This document shows, one piece after another, positions 25,575 to 34,863 of a stretch of 63,233 bases of DNA. The first letter of the stretch is position 1, and every line of letters begins with the position of its first letter. Both the position numbers and the translations under genes were made by a program. The DNA comes from Pseudomonadota bacterium (GTDB taxonomy: Bacteria > Pseudomonadota > Alphaproteobacteria > Rhizobiales > Xanthobacteraceae). A model generated the notes under the pieces. The model searched no databases and was not told the origin of the DNA. It saw nothing but the letters and a program-made list of their open reading frames with translations. Location of the stretch: contig JAEYAW010000016.1 of the NCBI GenBank assembly GCA_023404675.1, positions 1-63,233 of the forward strand, read 5' to 3'.

Positions 25575-27953
25575 ATGAAGCGCATAGGATCGGTTCGTTT
25601 TTACCGTTTTCTGCTAGGCGCTGGTATGATGGCGATGTCCTGCTCCGCATTGGCGCAGGATGCGACCACCACGAGCCTGACCTCCGCGCTCAACCCCTCG
25701 ATCTACGGGCAGCAGGTTACCTTCACGGCGCAAGTCACGACCTCTGGCGCGCACAGCCCCACGGGCACAGTCGATTTCACCAGCAGTATCGCCGGCGCGC
25801 TTGGATCGGCCACGCTGTCCGGACGGACCGTGACGCAGATCGCGTCCGGCAACTACCATACCTGCGCCGTGCTGTCGGACAGCACGGCGGCGTGCTGGGG
25901 CAGGAACGACTACGGCCAGCTTGGCATTGGCACGTCTGGCGCTGCGCAGAGCTTACCCGTGATGGTGCGTAACATGAACGGCACGGCTGACCTCACTGGC
26001 GTGCGCGCCATCACGGCAGGCTCCGAATATACCTGCGCGCTGCTGACGGATGGCTCGGTTGCCTGCTGGGGCGGAAATCAATATGGCAGGCTCGGCAGGG
26101 GAGCAGGAACCCAACAATCGTTGCCGGTGAGGGTTCGCAGCACCGACGGCACGGCCGATCTTGCCAACGTCGAGTCCATCGACGCCGGCGCCTTTCACGC
26201 CTGCGCAGGGCTGACGGGCGGCACCGCCGTCTGCTGGGGCCTCAATGATTGGGGCCAGCTCGGCGATGGAACATCGGGCGCAGGCAACACCAGTCCGCTG
26301 CCGGTTCAGGTGATCGGCACGGCTGGCGGCACCCTGACCGGCGTTCAGAATATTGCCGCGGGCGAATATCACACCTGCGCCTTGCTGCGAGTAGGAAACA
26401 TCGCCTGCTGGGGTTACAATTCAAACGGTCAGATCGGCGACGACACCACACCGGGTCCCGTGACATTCCGCCCGCAGCCGGGACTCGTCCTCGACGCGTT
26501 TGGAACCGCTCCCCTGCAGGGTGCACGGGCCGTGGCGGTCGGCGCGTATCACTCATGCGCATGGTGGTTCAACGGTAATACGCGATGCTGGGGACAGAAC
26601 CTCGCCGGACAGCTCGGCAACGGGACGACGATGGATAGCTCGCGTCCCGTCTCGGTCCAGGACAGCGACAATATCTCCTGGCTTGGTGCAGAGAGCATGA
26701 CAGCCAACGGGAACCACACCTGCGCCATTCTGAGGGACGGCAGCATGGTCTGCACCGGCGAGAATTATGCCGGCCAGCTCGGCAACGGCCAGTCGGGACA
26801 GAACAGGTCGCTGCCCGTCGCGGTCCGCAACCCGGCGAACACCGGATCTCTCACCGATGTCCAGTCTATTGCGCAGGGTCTCCAGCAGACCTGCGCCGTG
26901 CTCACGAACGGGACGGCGACCTGCTGGGGCGACAACACATCCGGCCAGCTCGGCACGGGCGACCAGATCAATCGCTCCCTGCCGACGCCCGTTAGCATAC
27001 CGACAGCTTCCACCGCTTCGCTGACCACGACCACGGCACAACTCGCGGGCGGCGCCCACAGCATCACGGCGAGCTATGGGGGCGATGCCGACAACGCCGC
27101 GAGCGACAATACCGCGGCGCCACTGAGCCAGGTGGTGGATGCGGCCGCCACCACCGCGTCGCTCGCAAGCTCCGCGACGACGGTGCGCTATGGCACGCCC
27201 GTCACCCTGACGGCGACGGTCTCGGTCCAGGATCCCGTCACCAGTCCGGTCGTTCCGGTCGGTCAGGTCATTTTCAGGGCCGGGGTTGACGTCCCGCTGC
27301 CCAATACCTCCCTCGACGGTTCGGGGGTCGCCAGCGTCACCACGTCAGCGATCCCGGTAGGAGCCCGAACCATCCTTGCCGACTTTCTCGCCTCCGATTA
27401 TCGGAACTTCGACTCGGACTTTGGCAGTGCGCACACCAGCGTCACGGTGCTCAAGGCGGTCACCGCGACAGCGCTGACCTCCGTCACGCCCGCGTCTGCG
27501 ACCTACGGCCAGAACGTTACCTTGAGCGCGCAGGTGTCGGTGACGGATGGTGGAGGCACACCCGGCGGGCTTGTCGAGTTTCATGTCGGCGCGATGACCG
27601 TCAGCGCCTTCCCGAATGGTGCCGGGGTGGCCACCGCGAGCGTCACAGTGCCAACGGGCAGCTACAGCGTCACCGCCAGCTATGTCGAGGACGCCAGCTT
27701 CCTCGGCTCGGAATCGACGGCCCTGCCGCTGGTCGTGTCGCCCGGAACGAGCACCGTCACCCTGAGCAGCGCCCCCGGGCCGATCGCTGCGGCCGGGCAA
27801 TCCCTGACGCTGACCGCAACCGTGGGCGGGCCCTCGCCTCTTCCCGGCGTCGCGCCGTCCGGCACAGCCGCGTACGCTTCGACGCCGTGGCCGGCACCAC
27901 CTATCACATCACGCTGGATGGCGCGGGCGGCGCGTCCGGAGCCTATCTGCTGA
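25575..27953 (+). CDS. Secreted RCC1-propeller / Ig-like repeat protein, truncated by frameshift
   Basis: 792 residues as read. A signal peptide (cleavage near SALAQ-DATTT) is followed by the first half of a Big_3_5-type Ig domain (residues ~31-83), then seven RCC1 repeats (~84-475; each has a HTCA.L..G...CWG.N..GQLG-like unit with two Cys), then the second half of that Ig domain (GGAHSITASYGGDADNAAS) and two to three further Ig domains (SATTVRYGTPVTLTATV, PASATYGQNVTLSAQV). The propeller is thus inserted inside an Ig domain. The frame is lost near 27870, adding about 25 unrelated residues; the true continuation is in frame +2 to 28768. Probably an extracellular adhesin-like protein. Confidence 0.7.
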   Translation: MKRIGSVRFYRFLLGAGMMAMSCSALAQDATTTSLTSALNPSIYGQQVTFTAQVTTSGAHSPTGTVDFTSSIAGALGSATLSGRTVTQIASGNYHTCAVLSDSTAACWGRNDYGQLGIGTSGAAQSLPVMVRNMNGTADLTGVRAITAGSEYTCALLTDGSVACWGGNQYGRLGRGAGTQQSLPVRVRSTDGTADLANVESIDAGAFHACAGLTGGTAVCWGLNDWGQLGDGTSGAGNTSPLPVQVIGTAGGTLTGVQNIAAGEYHTCALLRVGNIACWGYNSNGQIGDDTTPGPVTFRPQPGLVLDAFGTAPLQGARAVAVGAYHSCAWWFNGNTRCWGQNLAGQLGNGTTMDSSRPVSVQDSDNISWLGAESMTANGNHTCAILRDGSMVCTGENYAGQLGNGQSGQNRSLPVAVRNPANTGSLTDVQSIAQGLQQTCAVLTNGTATCWGDNTSGQLGTGDQINRSLPTPVSIPTASTASLTTTTAQLAGGAHSITASYGGDADNAASDNTAAPLSQVVDAAATTASLASSATTVRYGTPVTLTATVSVQDPVTSPVVPVGQVIFRAGVDVPLPNTSLDGSGVASVTTSAIPVGARTILADFLASDYRNFDSDFGSAHTSVTVLKAVTATALTSVTPASATYGQNVTLSAQVSVTDGGGTPGGLVEFHVGAMTVSAFPNGAGVATASVTVPTGSYSVTASYVEDASFLGSESTALPLVVSPGTSTVTLSSAPGPIAAAGQSLTLTATVGGPSPLPGVAPSGTAAYASTPWPAPPITSRWMARAARPEPIC

Positions 27954-28768
27954 ACTGGTCGCAGCCATCGCCTAGGCCGACGCTGGTGGCAGCCGTTCTG
28001 CCGTCCTCGCGCTCGGTGGTCACCGGCACGCCCGCCACAGCCTTCGCCACCATCATCAACACCGGCAACGTCGCAGCCACACAATGCGGCATCGCGCTGC
28101 CGCCCGGCTCTCCGGCCCTGTTCGGCTATCAAACCACCGATCCGGCCACCAACGTGCCGATCGGCGCGGCCGATACTCCGGTCGATATTGCGGCGGGCGG
28201 GCTTCAGAGCTTCGTACTCGCCGTTACGCCGACCACAGGCCTGACCGCCGCCGAACTTCCCCTGGTGTTCGATTGCGCCAGCACCGATCCCGCGCCCGTG
28301 TTCTCCGGTGTCAACACGCTGACACTGACGGCGGAGACCGTGCCCACTCCCGACATCATCGCGGTCACGTCGACGCTCTCGCAGGATGGTGTGGTGCGCG
28401 TGGCGGTGGGCGAGACGACGCGATTCGCCGCCGCCGCCATCAACAATGGTCCAGCGGCGACGCTGACGGCGACGATCGATGACAACGGCGCGAGCCTTCC
28501 GCTCGCGGCAACGCTCTGCCAGAGCGATCCGGCGACCGGCGCCTGCCTACGCGATGCCTCACCTGCCGCCAACGTCACCCTGACAATCGGGACCGGTGAT
28601 GCCGCAACCTTTACCGCCTTCGTCGCGCCCACGGCGGATATTCCGTTCGATCCTGCCGCCAACCGCCTCGCGCTGCGCTTCATCACGGCAGATGGTATCG
28701 TCCGCGGTGGTACTTCCGTCGCCGTGATGACAACGGCCGCCCCCGATCAGCACGCAAGCGCAGAGTGA
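27860..28768 (+). pseudogene. C-terminal part of the RCC1/Ig protein, out of frame
   Basis: About 300 codons that continue the preceding protein in another frame: a PPC-like beta domain (RFDAVAGTTYHITLDGAGG), two beta-rich segments, and the family's C-terminal DPAANRLALRF...TSVA tail. There is no ribosome binding site at the in-frame GTG (27887). The junction after SGTAAY joins an unfinished Ig domain to RFDAV, so a deletion rather than a single-base slip probably caused the break. A sequencing error or programmed frameshift is less likely but not excluded. Confidence 0.65.
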
Positions 28769-29062
28769 CAGTCCCCGTCGCGTGCAGCCGTCTTGTCGTC
28801 AGACGACATCCACTGCTTGCACGCGGGCAGAAAGAGCGCAGCAGGATCGGGCCATCTCACGATCATCCATGAACATCGTGATTGGTTCTTGCAGGTCTGC
28901 CGTGAAGGTGCGCTGCCGATGGCTCCGGCTCGCGCGACTCTGCCGGTGCGTTGCACGATCGTCGCACATGACCAGAAATTTTCTCGTGCCGAGCCTGTAG
29001 GGTTGTTTGATCTTCGTTGTCGTGTACCAGTCTCTCCCATCAGTGTCGTGGGAGACTCAATA

Positions 29063-29779
29063 ATGAATAAAATTCTCATCGTGGGCGCTACGACGCTCGC
29101 TCTTGTTTCCACCGCGTCGGCCGCCGATTTGCCGGCTCGGACCTATACCAAGGCGCCGCCGATCATTGCTCCGGCCCCGACGAACTGGAGCGGATTCTAT
29201 CTCGGCGGGTTCGGCGGCTACGGCTGGGCCGAAAAGCTGAGCGCTGATGTTTTCGGTGCCGGAACATTCACCTCCAGCAACATGGATGGCGGGTTTGGCG
29301 GCGGAACGATCGGCTACAACTGGCAGTTCCCCGGCAGCCAGTTCGTGTGGGGTCTCGAAGTCGATGCGGCGGGCTCCGGCCTGAAGTCATCCCAGACCAT
29401 CCTGGCACTGACCGGCACCGACAAGCTTGAAGCGTTCGGGACCGTGACCGGCCGCCTCGGCGTCGCGTTCGATACGGTCCTGCTCTACGCAAAGGGCGGC
29501 TATGCGTGGGGCAGCAACAAGTTCACTGTCGACACCCCGTTTTTCAGCTACTCGCAGTCCAAGGTTCATTCCGGATGGACGGTCGGCGGCGGTCTCGAAT
29601 GGATGTTCGCGCCACAATGGTCGGCAAAGGTCGAATACCAGTATCTTGACCTGGGCAAGGAAAACTATCTGTCAGCAGCCCTTCCTCCCGGCGTCGACGT
29701 GAAAGCATCGTTCCACACCGTCAAGGCCGGCGTGAACTATCACTTCAACTGGGGTGGCCCGGTCGTCGCGAAGTACTGA
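29063..29779 (+). CDS. Outer-membrane beta-barrel protein (Omp31/Omp25 family)
   Basis: 238 residues. A signal peptide (LIVGATTLALVSTASA-ADLP) and a short proline-rich linker (KAPPIIAPAPTNWSGFYLGG) are followed by an eight-stranded barrel ending in the conserved NYHFNW segment and Tyr. This is the standard small porin-like protein of Rhizobiales (Omp31, Omp25, RopB). The frame is open from 28793, but the ATG at 29063 has GGGAGA 8 bp upstream. Confidence 0.88.
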   Translation: MNKILIVGATTLALVSTASAADLPARTYTKAPPIIAPAPTNWSGFYLGGFGGYGWAEKLSADVFGAGTFTSSNMDGGFGGGTIGYNWQFPGSQFVWGLEVDAAGSGLKSSQTILALTGTDKLEAFGTVTGRLGVAFDTVLLYAKGGYAWGSNKFTVDTPFFSYSQSKVHSGWTVGGGLEWMFAPQWSAKVEYQYLDLGKENYLSAALPPGVDVKASFHTVKAGVNYHFNWGGPVVAKY

Positions 29780-30071
29780 TCTGCTTCCAGCACAAGCGAG
29801 GCGGGCCGTTCATGAAAGGATGGCCCGTCTGCACAACGCGATATCCAGATTGAACGCCCATCGTCGGCACTGCCCGGCGAGTGCTGACCGTTGGTCAAAC
29901 CTCGGGCTAACGTTACGCCAGGACGCGAACGGACCATTTCCTTACAAAGTCTGCAGGCGCGGTTAAAAATCGCCTGATCGGTCCAGGACCCAACATGCGC
30001 GCGCAAGACTCGGCGCCTGCACCGGAAACTCGGGTGACCCTTCTTCAGCCATAGGGTCACGTCCCATCATG
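29780..30071. other. Intergenic, no gene; weak hairpin after the porin gene
   Basis: GGCGGGCC (29800-29807) and GGCCCGTC can form an 8-bp stem with one G-T pair about 25 bp after the stop, without a T-run; it may be a Rho-dependent or degenerate terminator. I see nothing else. Confidence 0.3.
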
Positions 30072-30345
30072 GCCTGGTTGATGCGTGGTCCGCAGGCTCC
30101 AAAGATGCCACCGATCGCGGTGACCTCACAGGCATCACGCCGCTGTCCCCTTTACCGCCGAGTTCGTGCCGGACGGGGCATCTCGTCGGCGCGCAGCGCC
30201 TGGTCATTGTCAAAGTTCGACGGCTCAACGCGCCCGTCCTTGAGGATGATCTATCCGCAGAGCGCGGCGGACAGGCCGCAGACGATGCCGCCAACCACCG
30301 GACAGACGAGCCTCCGTACCTTTCGGCATACAGCAACCAGCACTC
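30072..30345 (-). pseudogene. C-terminal remnant of a molybdopterin hydroxylase large subunit (IorB-like)
   Basis: On the minus strand one finds KVRRLVCPVVGGIV, then CGLSAALCG, a stop, then IILKDGRVEPSNFDNDQALR, and in another frame AIGGIFGACGPRINQA. In order they match the end of isoquinoline 1-oxidoreductase / aldehyde dehydrogenase beta subunits (KVHRVVCAVDCG, GLSAALYGEITLKDGRVEQS, ANAVFAATGKRIR). The premature stop, frameshifts and a deletion show it is not functional. Confidence 0.6.
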
Positions 30346-30534
30346 TTCCAAGGGCGGATGGGAAAAGCTTGCGACGTTATCTGGACAGCAGTACTGGACG
30401 CTGCGCTGGATGACGCCGCCGAAGCCATCGCGGACGTTAAGTCGCAGAATGAGGGCGCACGCACGCTCGCAGCTAACGACACCGCCAGGACGGAAAGCAT
30501 CGCCTCTGCGCTCCTTATCACCGGACTCCCGATC

Positions 30535-30882
30535 ATGCCGCATCTCATCATTGAATATTCGACCGAAGACCATGGCGGTCTGCTCGACATCGCCGAGTTG
30601 ATGAAAGTCCTGCATCGCACCGCCGCCGACACCGGCGTGATGCAGGCGGCGGATATCAAGATCCGCGCGACTGCATTCTCGGACTATCTGGTCGCGGGAC
30701 GAAAAGACGGCTTCTGCCACGTCTCGCTCTATCTGCTCGAAGGCCGAACCCCGGCGCAGAAGGTCGCCGTCAGCGAAGCTCTGCGCGCCGCGATGGCGAA
30801 ACTGTTGCCCGAGACCAGAAGCCTCAGCGTCGACGTGCGCGACATGGACCCGGTCGCCTACAAGAAGCGCCTCAACACCTAG
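30535..30882 (+). CDS. 5-carboxymethyl-2-hydroxymuconate isomerase family protein
   Basis: 115 residues of the CHMI/HpaF family (related to 4-oxalocrotonate tautomerase): MPHLIIEYS with the catalytic Pro at position 2 after Met removal, GLLDIAELMKVLHRTA, and FCHVSLYLLEGR. In homoprotocatechuate degradation it isomerises the ring-cleavage product; here no other genes of that pathway are nearby, so the substrate is open. The ATG at 30535 is set by the need for an N-terminal proline. Confidence 0.8.
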   Translation: MPHLIIEYSTEDHGGLLDIAELMKVLHRTAADTGVMQAADIKIRATAFSDYLVAGRKDGFCHVSLYLLEGRTPAQKVAVSEALRAAMAKLLPETRSLSVDVRDMDPVAYKKRLNT

Positions 30883-30939
30883 GCGAGACACGGCCAACGA
30901 CACATCTCGCGGGCCGTAACCGATAGCCGATCCAAAATC

Positions 30940-31722
30940 CTACGCGTTGCGCGCCATCAGGCCGCCGTCCACCGGAATCACGGCCCCGGTGAGGAATGAG
31001 GCCGCCGGCAAACACAGGCTCATGGTCATATGCGCGACCTCCTCGGGTGCACCATAGCGGCCGAGCGCGGTGCGGCGCTTGGCATAGACCGCCTTCTGCT
31101 CGTCCGGAATGCGATCCGTCATGCCGGTGGTGATCGGACCCGGGCAGATGCAGTTCACGGTAATGCCTTCGCGTCCGAGCTCGACCGCGAGCGAGCGGGT
31201 GAGTCCGGTGACGCCTGCCTTCGCCGCAGAATAAGGGCTGTGCAGCGCCGTCGCGCCGAGCGCCTCGGTGGAGGCAATGTTGACGATGCGCGGACTGGAC
31301 GACTGGCGAAGGTAGGGCAGCGCCGCGCGAATCACGCGCTGCTGTCCGGTGAGCAGCACCGCGATGCCACGATCCCATGCCGCATCGTAGCCGGGATCGT
31401 CGATCGGCAGGCGAACGGAAATGCCGGCATTGTTGATGACGACATCGAGGCCGCCCAGGCTGCCGGCGATATCATCGACGACCGCGCGCACCTCGTCCGC
31501 ATTGGCGACGTCCATCCTCCACGCCTGCGCGCGCTGGCCTTTCGCAACGATTTCGTCGGCAACTTCCTTTGCGCCGGCAACGTTGAAATCCGTCGCCGCG
31601 ACGATCGCGCCATCGTGGGCGAACACGCGCGCGGTGGCGCGCCCCATGCCGCTCGCAGCCCCCGTGACGAGCACCTTCAGTCCCGCGACAGAACGGCTCA
31701 ACTCCCTGAACGTATCCGCCAT
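30940..31722 (-). CDS. Short-chain dehydrogenase/reductase
   Basis: 260 residues, classical SDR. TGAASGMGRATARVF binds the cofactor, NNAGIS and NIASTEALG carry the conserved Asn and Ser, and YSAAKAGVTG has the catalytic Tyr and Lys. The C-terminus VIPVDGGLMARNA is typical. GGGAGG precedes the ATG at 31722. It is divergent from a second SDR gene, with only 82 bp between starts, so the pair may share regulation. Substrate unknown. Confidence 0.85.
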   Translation of the reverse strand: MADTFRELSRSVAGLKVLVTGAASGMGRATARVFAHDGAIVAATDFNVAGAKEVADEIVAKGQRAQAWRMDVANADEVRAVVDDIAGSLGGLDVVINNAGISVRLPIDDPGYDAAWDRGIAVLLTGQQRVIRAALPYLRQSSSPRIVNIASTEALGATALHSPYSAAKAGVTGLTRSLAVELGREGITVNCICPGPITTGMTDRIPDEQKAVYAKRRTALGRYGAPEEVAHMTMSLCLPAASFLTGAVIPVDGGLMARNA

Positions 31723-31804
31723 CAGCGGCCTCCCATGTTGACTTTGTTTGATTGCCTTCCTCAATAGGGTGACAAAACCAACAACGCAAACACTGGAAAC
31801 GCAC

Positions 31805-32539
31805 ATGGATGACCTGGATTTTCGCGGCAGGCGCGCGCTGATCGTCGGCGGCTCGAGCGGCATCGGCAACGGAATCGCGCAAGCCTATCGCGCCCGTGGC
31901 GCGGACGTTCACGTCTGCGGAACCCGCTCCCGCGCGGCGGATTATTCCATCGAGGATGGCTCGGATCTCGATGGACTGAGCTATGCACAGCTCGATGTGA
32001 GCAGCGCCGGCGCGATCGAGGCGTTTCATCCGGCGTTCGATACGCTCGATATTCTCGTGCTTGCGCAGGGCGCAGTCATCTACAGCCGCGGCGAATTCCT
32101 CATGGAGGGATTTCGAAAGGTCGTCGAGGTCAACCTGATGAGCCTGATGGCCTGCGCGACGAAATTTCATCCGATGCTGAAGGCGTCAGGCGGCAGCCTG
32201 ATCATCGTATCGTCGACGGCAGGCTTTCACGCGACCAAGGGCAATCCGGCCTACAACGCCTCGAAGACCGGCGCTGTCGGCCTCACGCGCACGCTGGCGC
32301 AGGCATGGGCGGAGGATGGCATTCGCGTCAACGGCATCGCGCCGGGGCTCGTCGACACCAAGATGACGAAGGTCACAACCGCCAATCCGAAGCGTCTCGA
32401 AGGCGCGATCGCCGGCATTCCGATGAAGCGTCTCGGCACGCCGCAGGACATGGCGGGCGCGGCGCTGTTCCTCGCCTCGCCACTCGCGTCCTATGTGCAG
32501 GGCCATACGCTGGTCGTCGACGGCGGCCTGATCCTGTAG
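31805..32539 (+). CDS. Short-chain dehydrogenase/reductase
   Basis: 244 residues, classical SDR: GGSSGIGNGIAQAY, LAQGAV in place of NNAG, VSSTAGFHATKGNPAY with the catalytic Ser, and YNASKTGAVG with Tyr and Lys. The C-terminal VVDGGLIL is typical. The LAQG in place of NNAG is a moderate deviation that occurs in some subfamilies. I take the ATG at 31805 rather than 31748, since conservation begins there. Substrate unknown. Confidence 0.83.
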   Translation: MDDLDFRGRRALIVGGSSGIGNGIAQAYRARGADVHVCGTRSRAADYSIEDGSDLDGLSYAQLDVSSAGAIEAFHPAFDTLDILVLAQGAVIYSRGEFLMEGFRKVVEVNLMSLMACATKFHPMLKASGGSLIIVSSTAGFHATKGNPAYNASKTGAVGLTRTLAQAWAEDGIRVNGIAPGLVDTKMTKVTTANPKRLEGAIAGIPMKRLGTPQDMAGAALFLASPLASYVQGHTLVVDGGLIL

Positions 32540-32567
32540 CGGCGACCGGGCGGCGCGAGGTCGTCCG

Positions 32568-34169
32568 TCAGCGCCAGAGCGAGAAGAAATCGCCGAGCGG
32601 ACGCGGCTGCTCCCGCTGTTGCGGAGGCGGAGCACGGCGCGCCGATCCGCCGCCAAACAAACCCGGCTCATCGTCCTGCTGCTGCGCGACAGGACGTGAA
32701 CGCCGCTTCACGGGCGCGGGCGTCCCGTTGGGATCGCCGATGGCGACAGCGCCTGCGGTGCCGGCGTTCGACGATACGGCCGGCGCTTCCTTCGGCGGCG
32801 GAGGCGGCTCGGCGCGCGCCAGTTCGCGCCCCACTTCGCGGCGCGGCCACACCGCGTCATCAGCCCGGCCCGGCGGCGGCGTCAGGGCTTCGCCGCGCAC
32901 CATGGTCTTGGCCGCCAGCGAATCCACCGGCGCAGGCCGCGCATTCGGTCCGCCCAGCAGTTCGGTGGCGCTGGTCGTCGTCGCCACGAGAGGCACGACG
33001 GGGCCGACCAGCGGGCGCGGCGCGGGGCCGCCCGGCTTCGCCTCCGGGTCCGGCGTCACCGGATCGCTCGGCAGCGCCACCGGCGTCACGCGGTTGCCAA
33101 GCACGCGCTTCAGCTCGCGATCGACGTAGTGCGCCAGCTTTCGGGCACCGGCCTTGGTGAAATAGACGCCGTCGGCCGTACGCAGGCGGCGGGTCTGGCC
33201 CTCGAAGTCGGGGCCCTGATACAGGAAGCGTCCCGCTTCATCGACGAAGCCGTCCCACACGTCCACATAAGTAATGCCGGCCTTCTCGGCGGCCGTGCGA
33301 TACAGCTGGTCCAGATACAGCATGTCGGCAGTGGACTTCGCGCCGCGCACGGCCGGCAGGCCGACCCACAGCACCGGCACGCCCTTGGCCTTCAGGACGG
33401 CGATCATCTCGTCGATCTTGCGGCTGTAGGTTTCGGCCCACTGATCGTCGCGGAAATCGAAGGTGCCGCCGGCAGCGCCGCGCGCCGACTTCTCGGGGGC
33501 GATGATCTGGAGATTGGGATCGGTATGGCTGGCCTGATCGTCGGGCAGATCGGTGTCGCGGTCGTCCGTCTTCGCCCGTTCCTTCTGATCCACCCTCTTG
33601 TCCGACGCCGCTTCCCGAATGGCCGTGCGATCGTGCAGGCCGAGCATCACCACGATGGCGGCGGGCTTTTCGGTCGCAAGGATGCCCTTGGCGGCCGAGA
33701 CCCAGTCCGACGGCTCGCCGCGCGGCTGGTAACGGATCAGGCCGGAAACTGTCCGGTGCTTGCGGACCACTCCGAATTCTGGCGTTTCGCTGAGCGCGTC
33801 CTCAAGGCCATAGGCCAGCCAGTCTGCCATTCCGTCGCCAAGAACCAGAATGCTCTGCTCGCTCACGCCGTCGCGCTTGGCCGGCGGGGGCGCACGCGAA
33901 TAATCCTCGCGCGACTGCTGACGCTGCTGCGGGGGCGGCTGCTGCTGGAACGGGGTAAAGAACGGGTTTTCAAAGAAACCGCCGCGATCGCCGCCACGCT
34001 GCGGCACCGAGCGCGGCGGCGTCGGACGGCCAAAGCCGAAGTCGAAAAGCTGCGCGGACGCCGGAGCCAGCCAGCCGACCACGAGCGTCCCGGCGACAGC
34101 CATCGCCACGGCGGATCGGCGGCTCGCAATGATGCGGCGCTTGCTGGAAGTCGGCTGGTCCATGCGCAT
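32568..34169 (-). CDS. DUF459 SGNH-hydrolase-like exported protein
   Basis: 533 residues. An N-terminal anchor or signal (AVAMAVAGTLVVGWLAPASA) and a Gln/Pro-rich region precede a DUF459 domain of the SGNH/GDSL fold: block I LVLGDGMADWLAYGLE, the central VVMLGLHDR (in place of GxND), VLWVGLPAVR, and a final YFTKAGARKLAHYVD supplying His. The Ser of block I is Gly-Asp here as usual for DUF459. The C-terminal ~150 residues are Pro/Ala-rich. Its role may be in cell-envelope polysaccharide modification; this is inference. Start uncertain (34169, 34163 or 34229). Confidence 0.75.
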   Translation of the reverse strand: MRMDQPTSSKRRIIASRRSAVAMAVAGTLVVGWLAPASAQLFDFGFGRPTPPRSVPQRGGDRGGFFENPFFTPFQQQPPPQQRQQSREDYSRAPPPAKRDGVSEQSILVLGDGMADWLAYGLEDALSETPEFGVVRKHRTVSGLIRYQPRGEPSDWVSAAKGILATEKPAAIVVMLGLHDRTAIREAASDKRVDQKERAKTDDRDTDLPDDQASHTDPNLQIIAPEKSARGAAGGTFDFRDDQWAETYSRKIDEMIAVLKAKGVPVLWVGLPAVRGAKSTADMLYLDQLYRTAAEKAGITYVDVWDGFVDEAGRFLYQGPDFEGQTRRLRTADGVYFTKAGARKLAHYVDRELKRVLGNRVTPVALPSDPVTPDPEAKPGGPAPRPLVGPVVPLVATTTSATELLGGPNARPAPVDSLAAKTMVRGEALTPPPGRADDAVWPRREVGRELARAEPPPPPKEAPAVSSNAGTAGAVAIGDPNGTPAPVKRRSRPVAQQQDDEPGLFGGGSARRAPPPQQREQPRPLGDFFSLWR

Positions 34170-34311
34170 GCGATATCCGGCACGGGTTGCTGGCCCGGCA
34201 CTGGACGAAGTCCCTCCGGGCGTCACCATGCATATTACCGGATTTCGGCCGCAAGCAGGCAGCCGAAAACGCTTTCGGGAACAAATTCAGCGCGCCGGAC
34301 GCGCACAAACC

Positions 34312-34731
34312 TCAGCCGCCGGTCTGGAAGGTCTTGGCCGCCGTCGCCTTGATCGGCTCCACGGCATCGGTCGCGATCTTCTGCCCCAGTTGCGCGAGTT
34401 CACGCGACTGGTCGGTCAGCGCCTCCATCTGGCGGCGAAGATAGTCGTTCCACAGGTCCATCGCATCGGGCAGCGCACGCGTATTGGCGAGATCGCGGCC
34501 GAAGTCGAGCGACAGCTCGGCGTTGGACTTCACCATGTCGAGCATCCGGTTCATGTAGGCATGAACCCCCGTGCTGGCATTGCCGAGCGCCGTCTCGACT
34601 GCGGTATTGCCGCTCTCGGCAGCCTGCTTGAGGCGCGCATAATTGTCCCGGGCCGTCGTCAGCCCCTGTTCCGCCATGGCGCGCACGCTTTCAGGCACGG
34701 CGAACGGCATTGTTGTTCCGGAAAACGACAT
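34312..34731 (-). CDS. Phasin family protein
   Basis: 139 residues, mostly amphipathic helix; matches the phasin_2 family, granule-associated proteins of polyhydroxyalkanoate-storing alphaproteobacteria: MPFAVPESVRAMAEQGL, TALGNASTGVHAYMNRMLD, and LWNDYLRRQMEALTDQ. No membrane segment. It is followed upstream by a second phasin gene on the same strand, 132 bp apart. Confidence 0.85.
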   Translation of the reverse strand: MSFSGTTMPFAVPESVRAMAEQGLTTARDNYARLKQAAESGNTAVETALGNASTGVHAYMNRMLDMVKSNAELSLDFGRDLANTRALPDAMDLWNDYLRRQMEALTDQSRELAQLGQKIATDAVEPIKATAAKTFQTGG

Positions 34732-34863
34732 CGGTCACTCCCTGTCGGCAATGATTGGCAAACGCCGCAGAGAGGCCGATTCGCGCACGCTCCCTTGGCG
34801 GGAGCGTAAATATCAACAAAATTTGTGCGCCGCAACAAATCGTCCGGCGTGTCTGATATGCGC

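Noticed and set aside
25194..25972. Several overlapping plus frames before the RCC1/Ig gene
   Set aside because: No ribosome binding sites or domains; they overlap the better supported small minus-strand gene and the real RCC1/Ig start.
30067..30903. 278-codon minus frame overlapping the CHMI-family gene
   Set aside because: The coding motif with N-terminal Pro is on the plus strand; the minus frame shows only frame-shifted IorB-like residues at its end.
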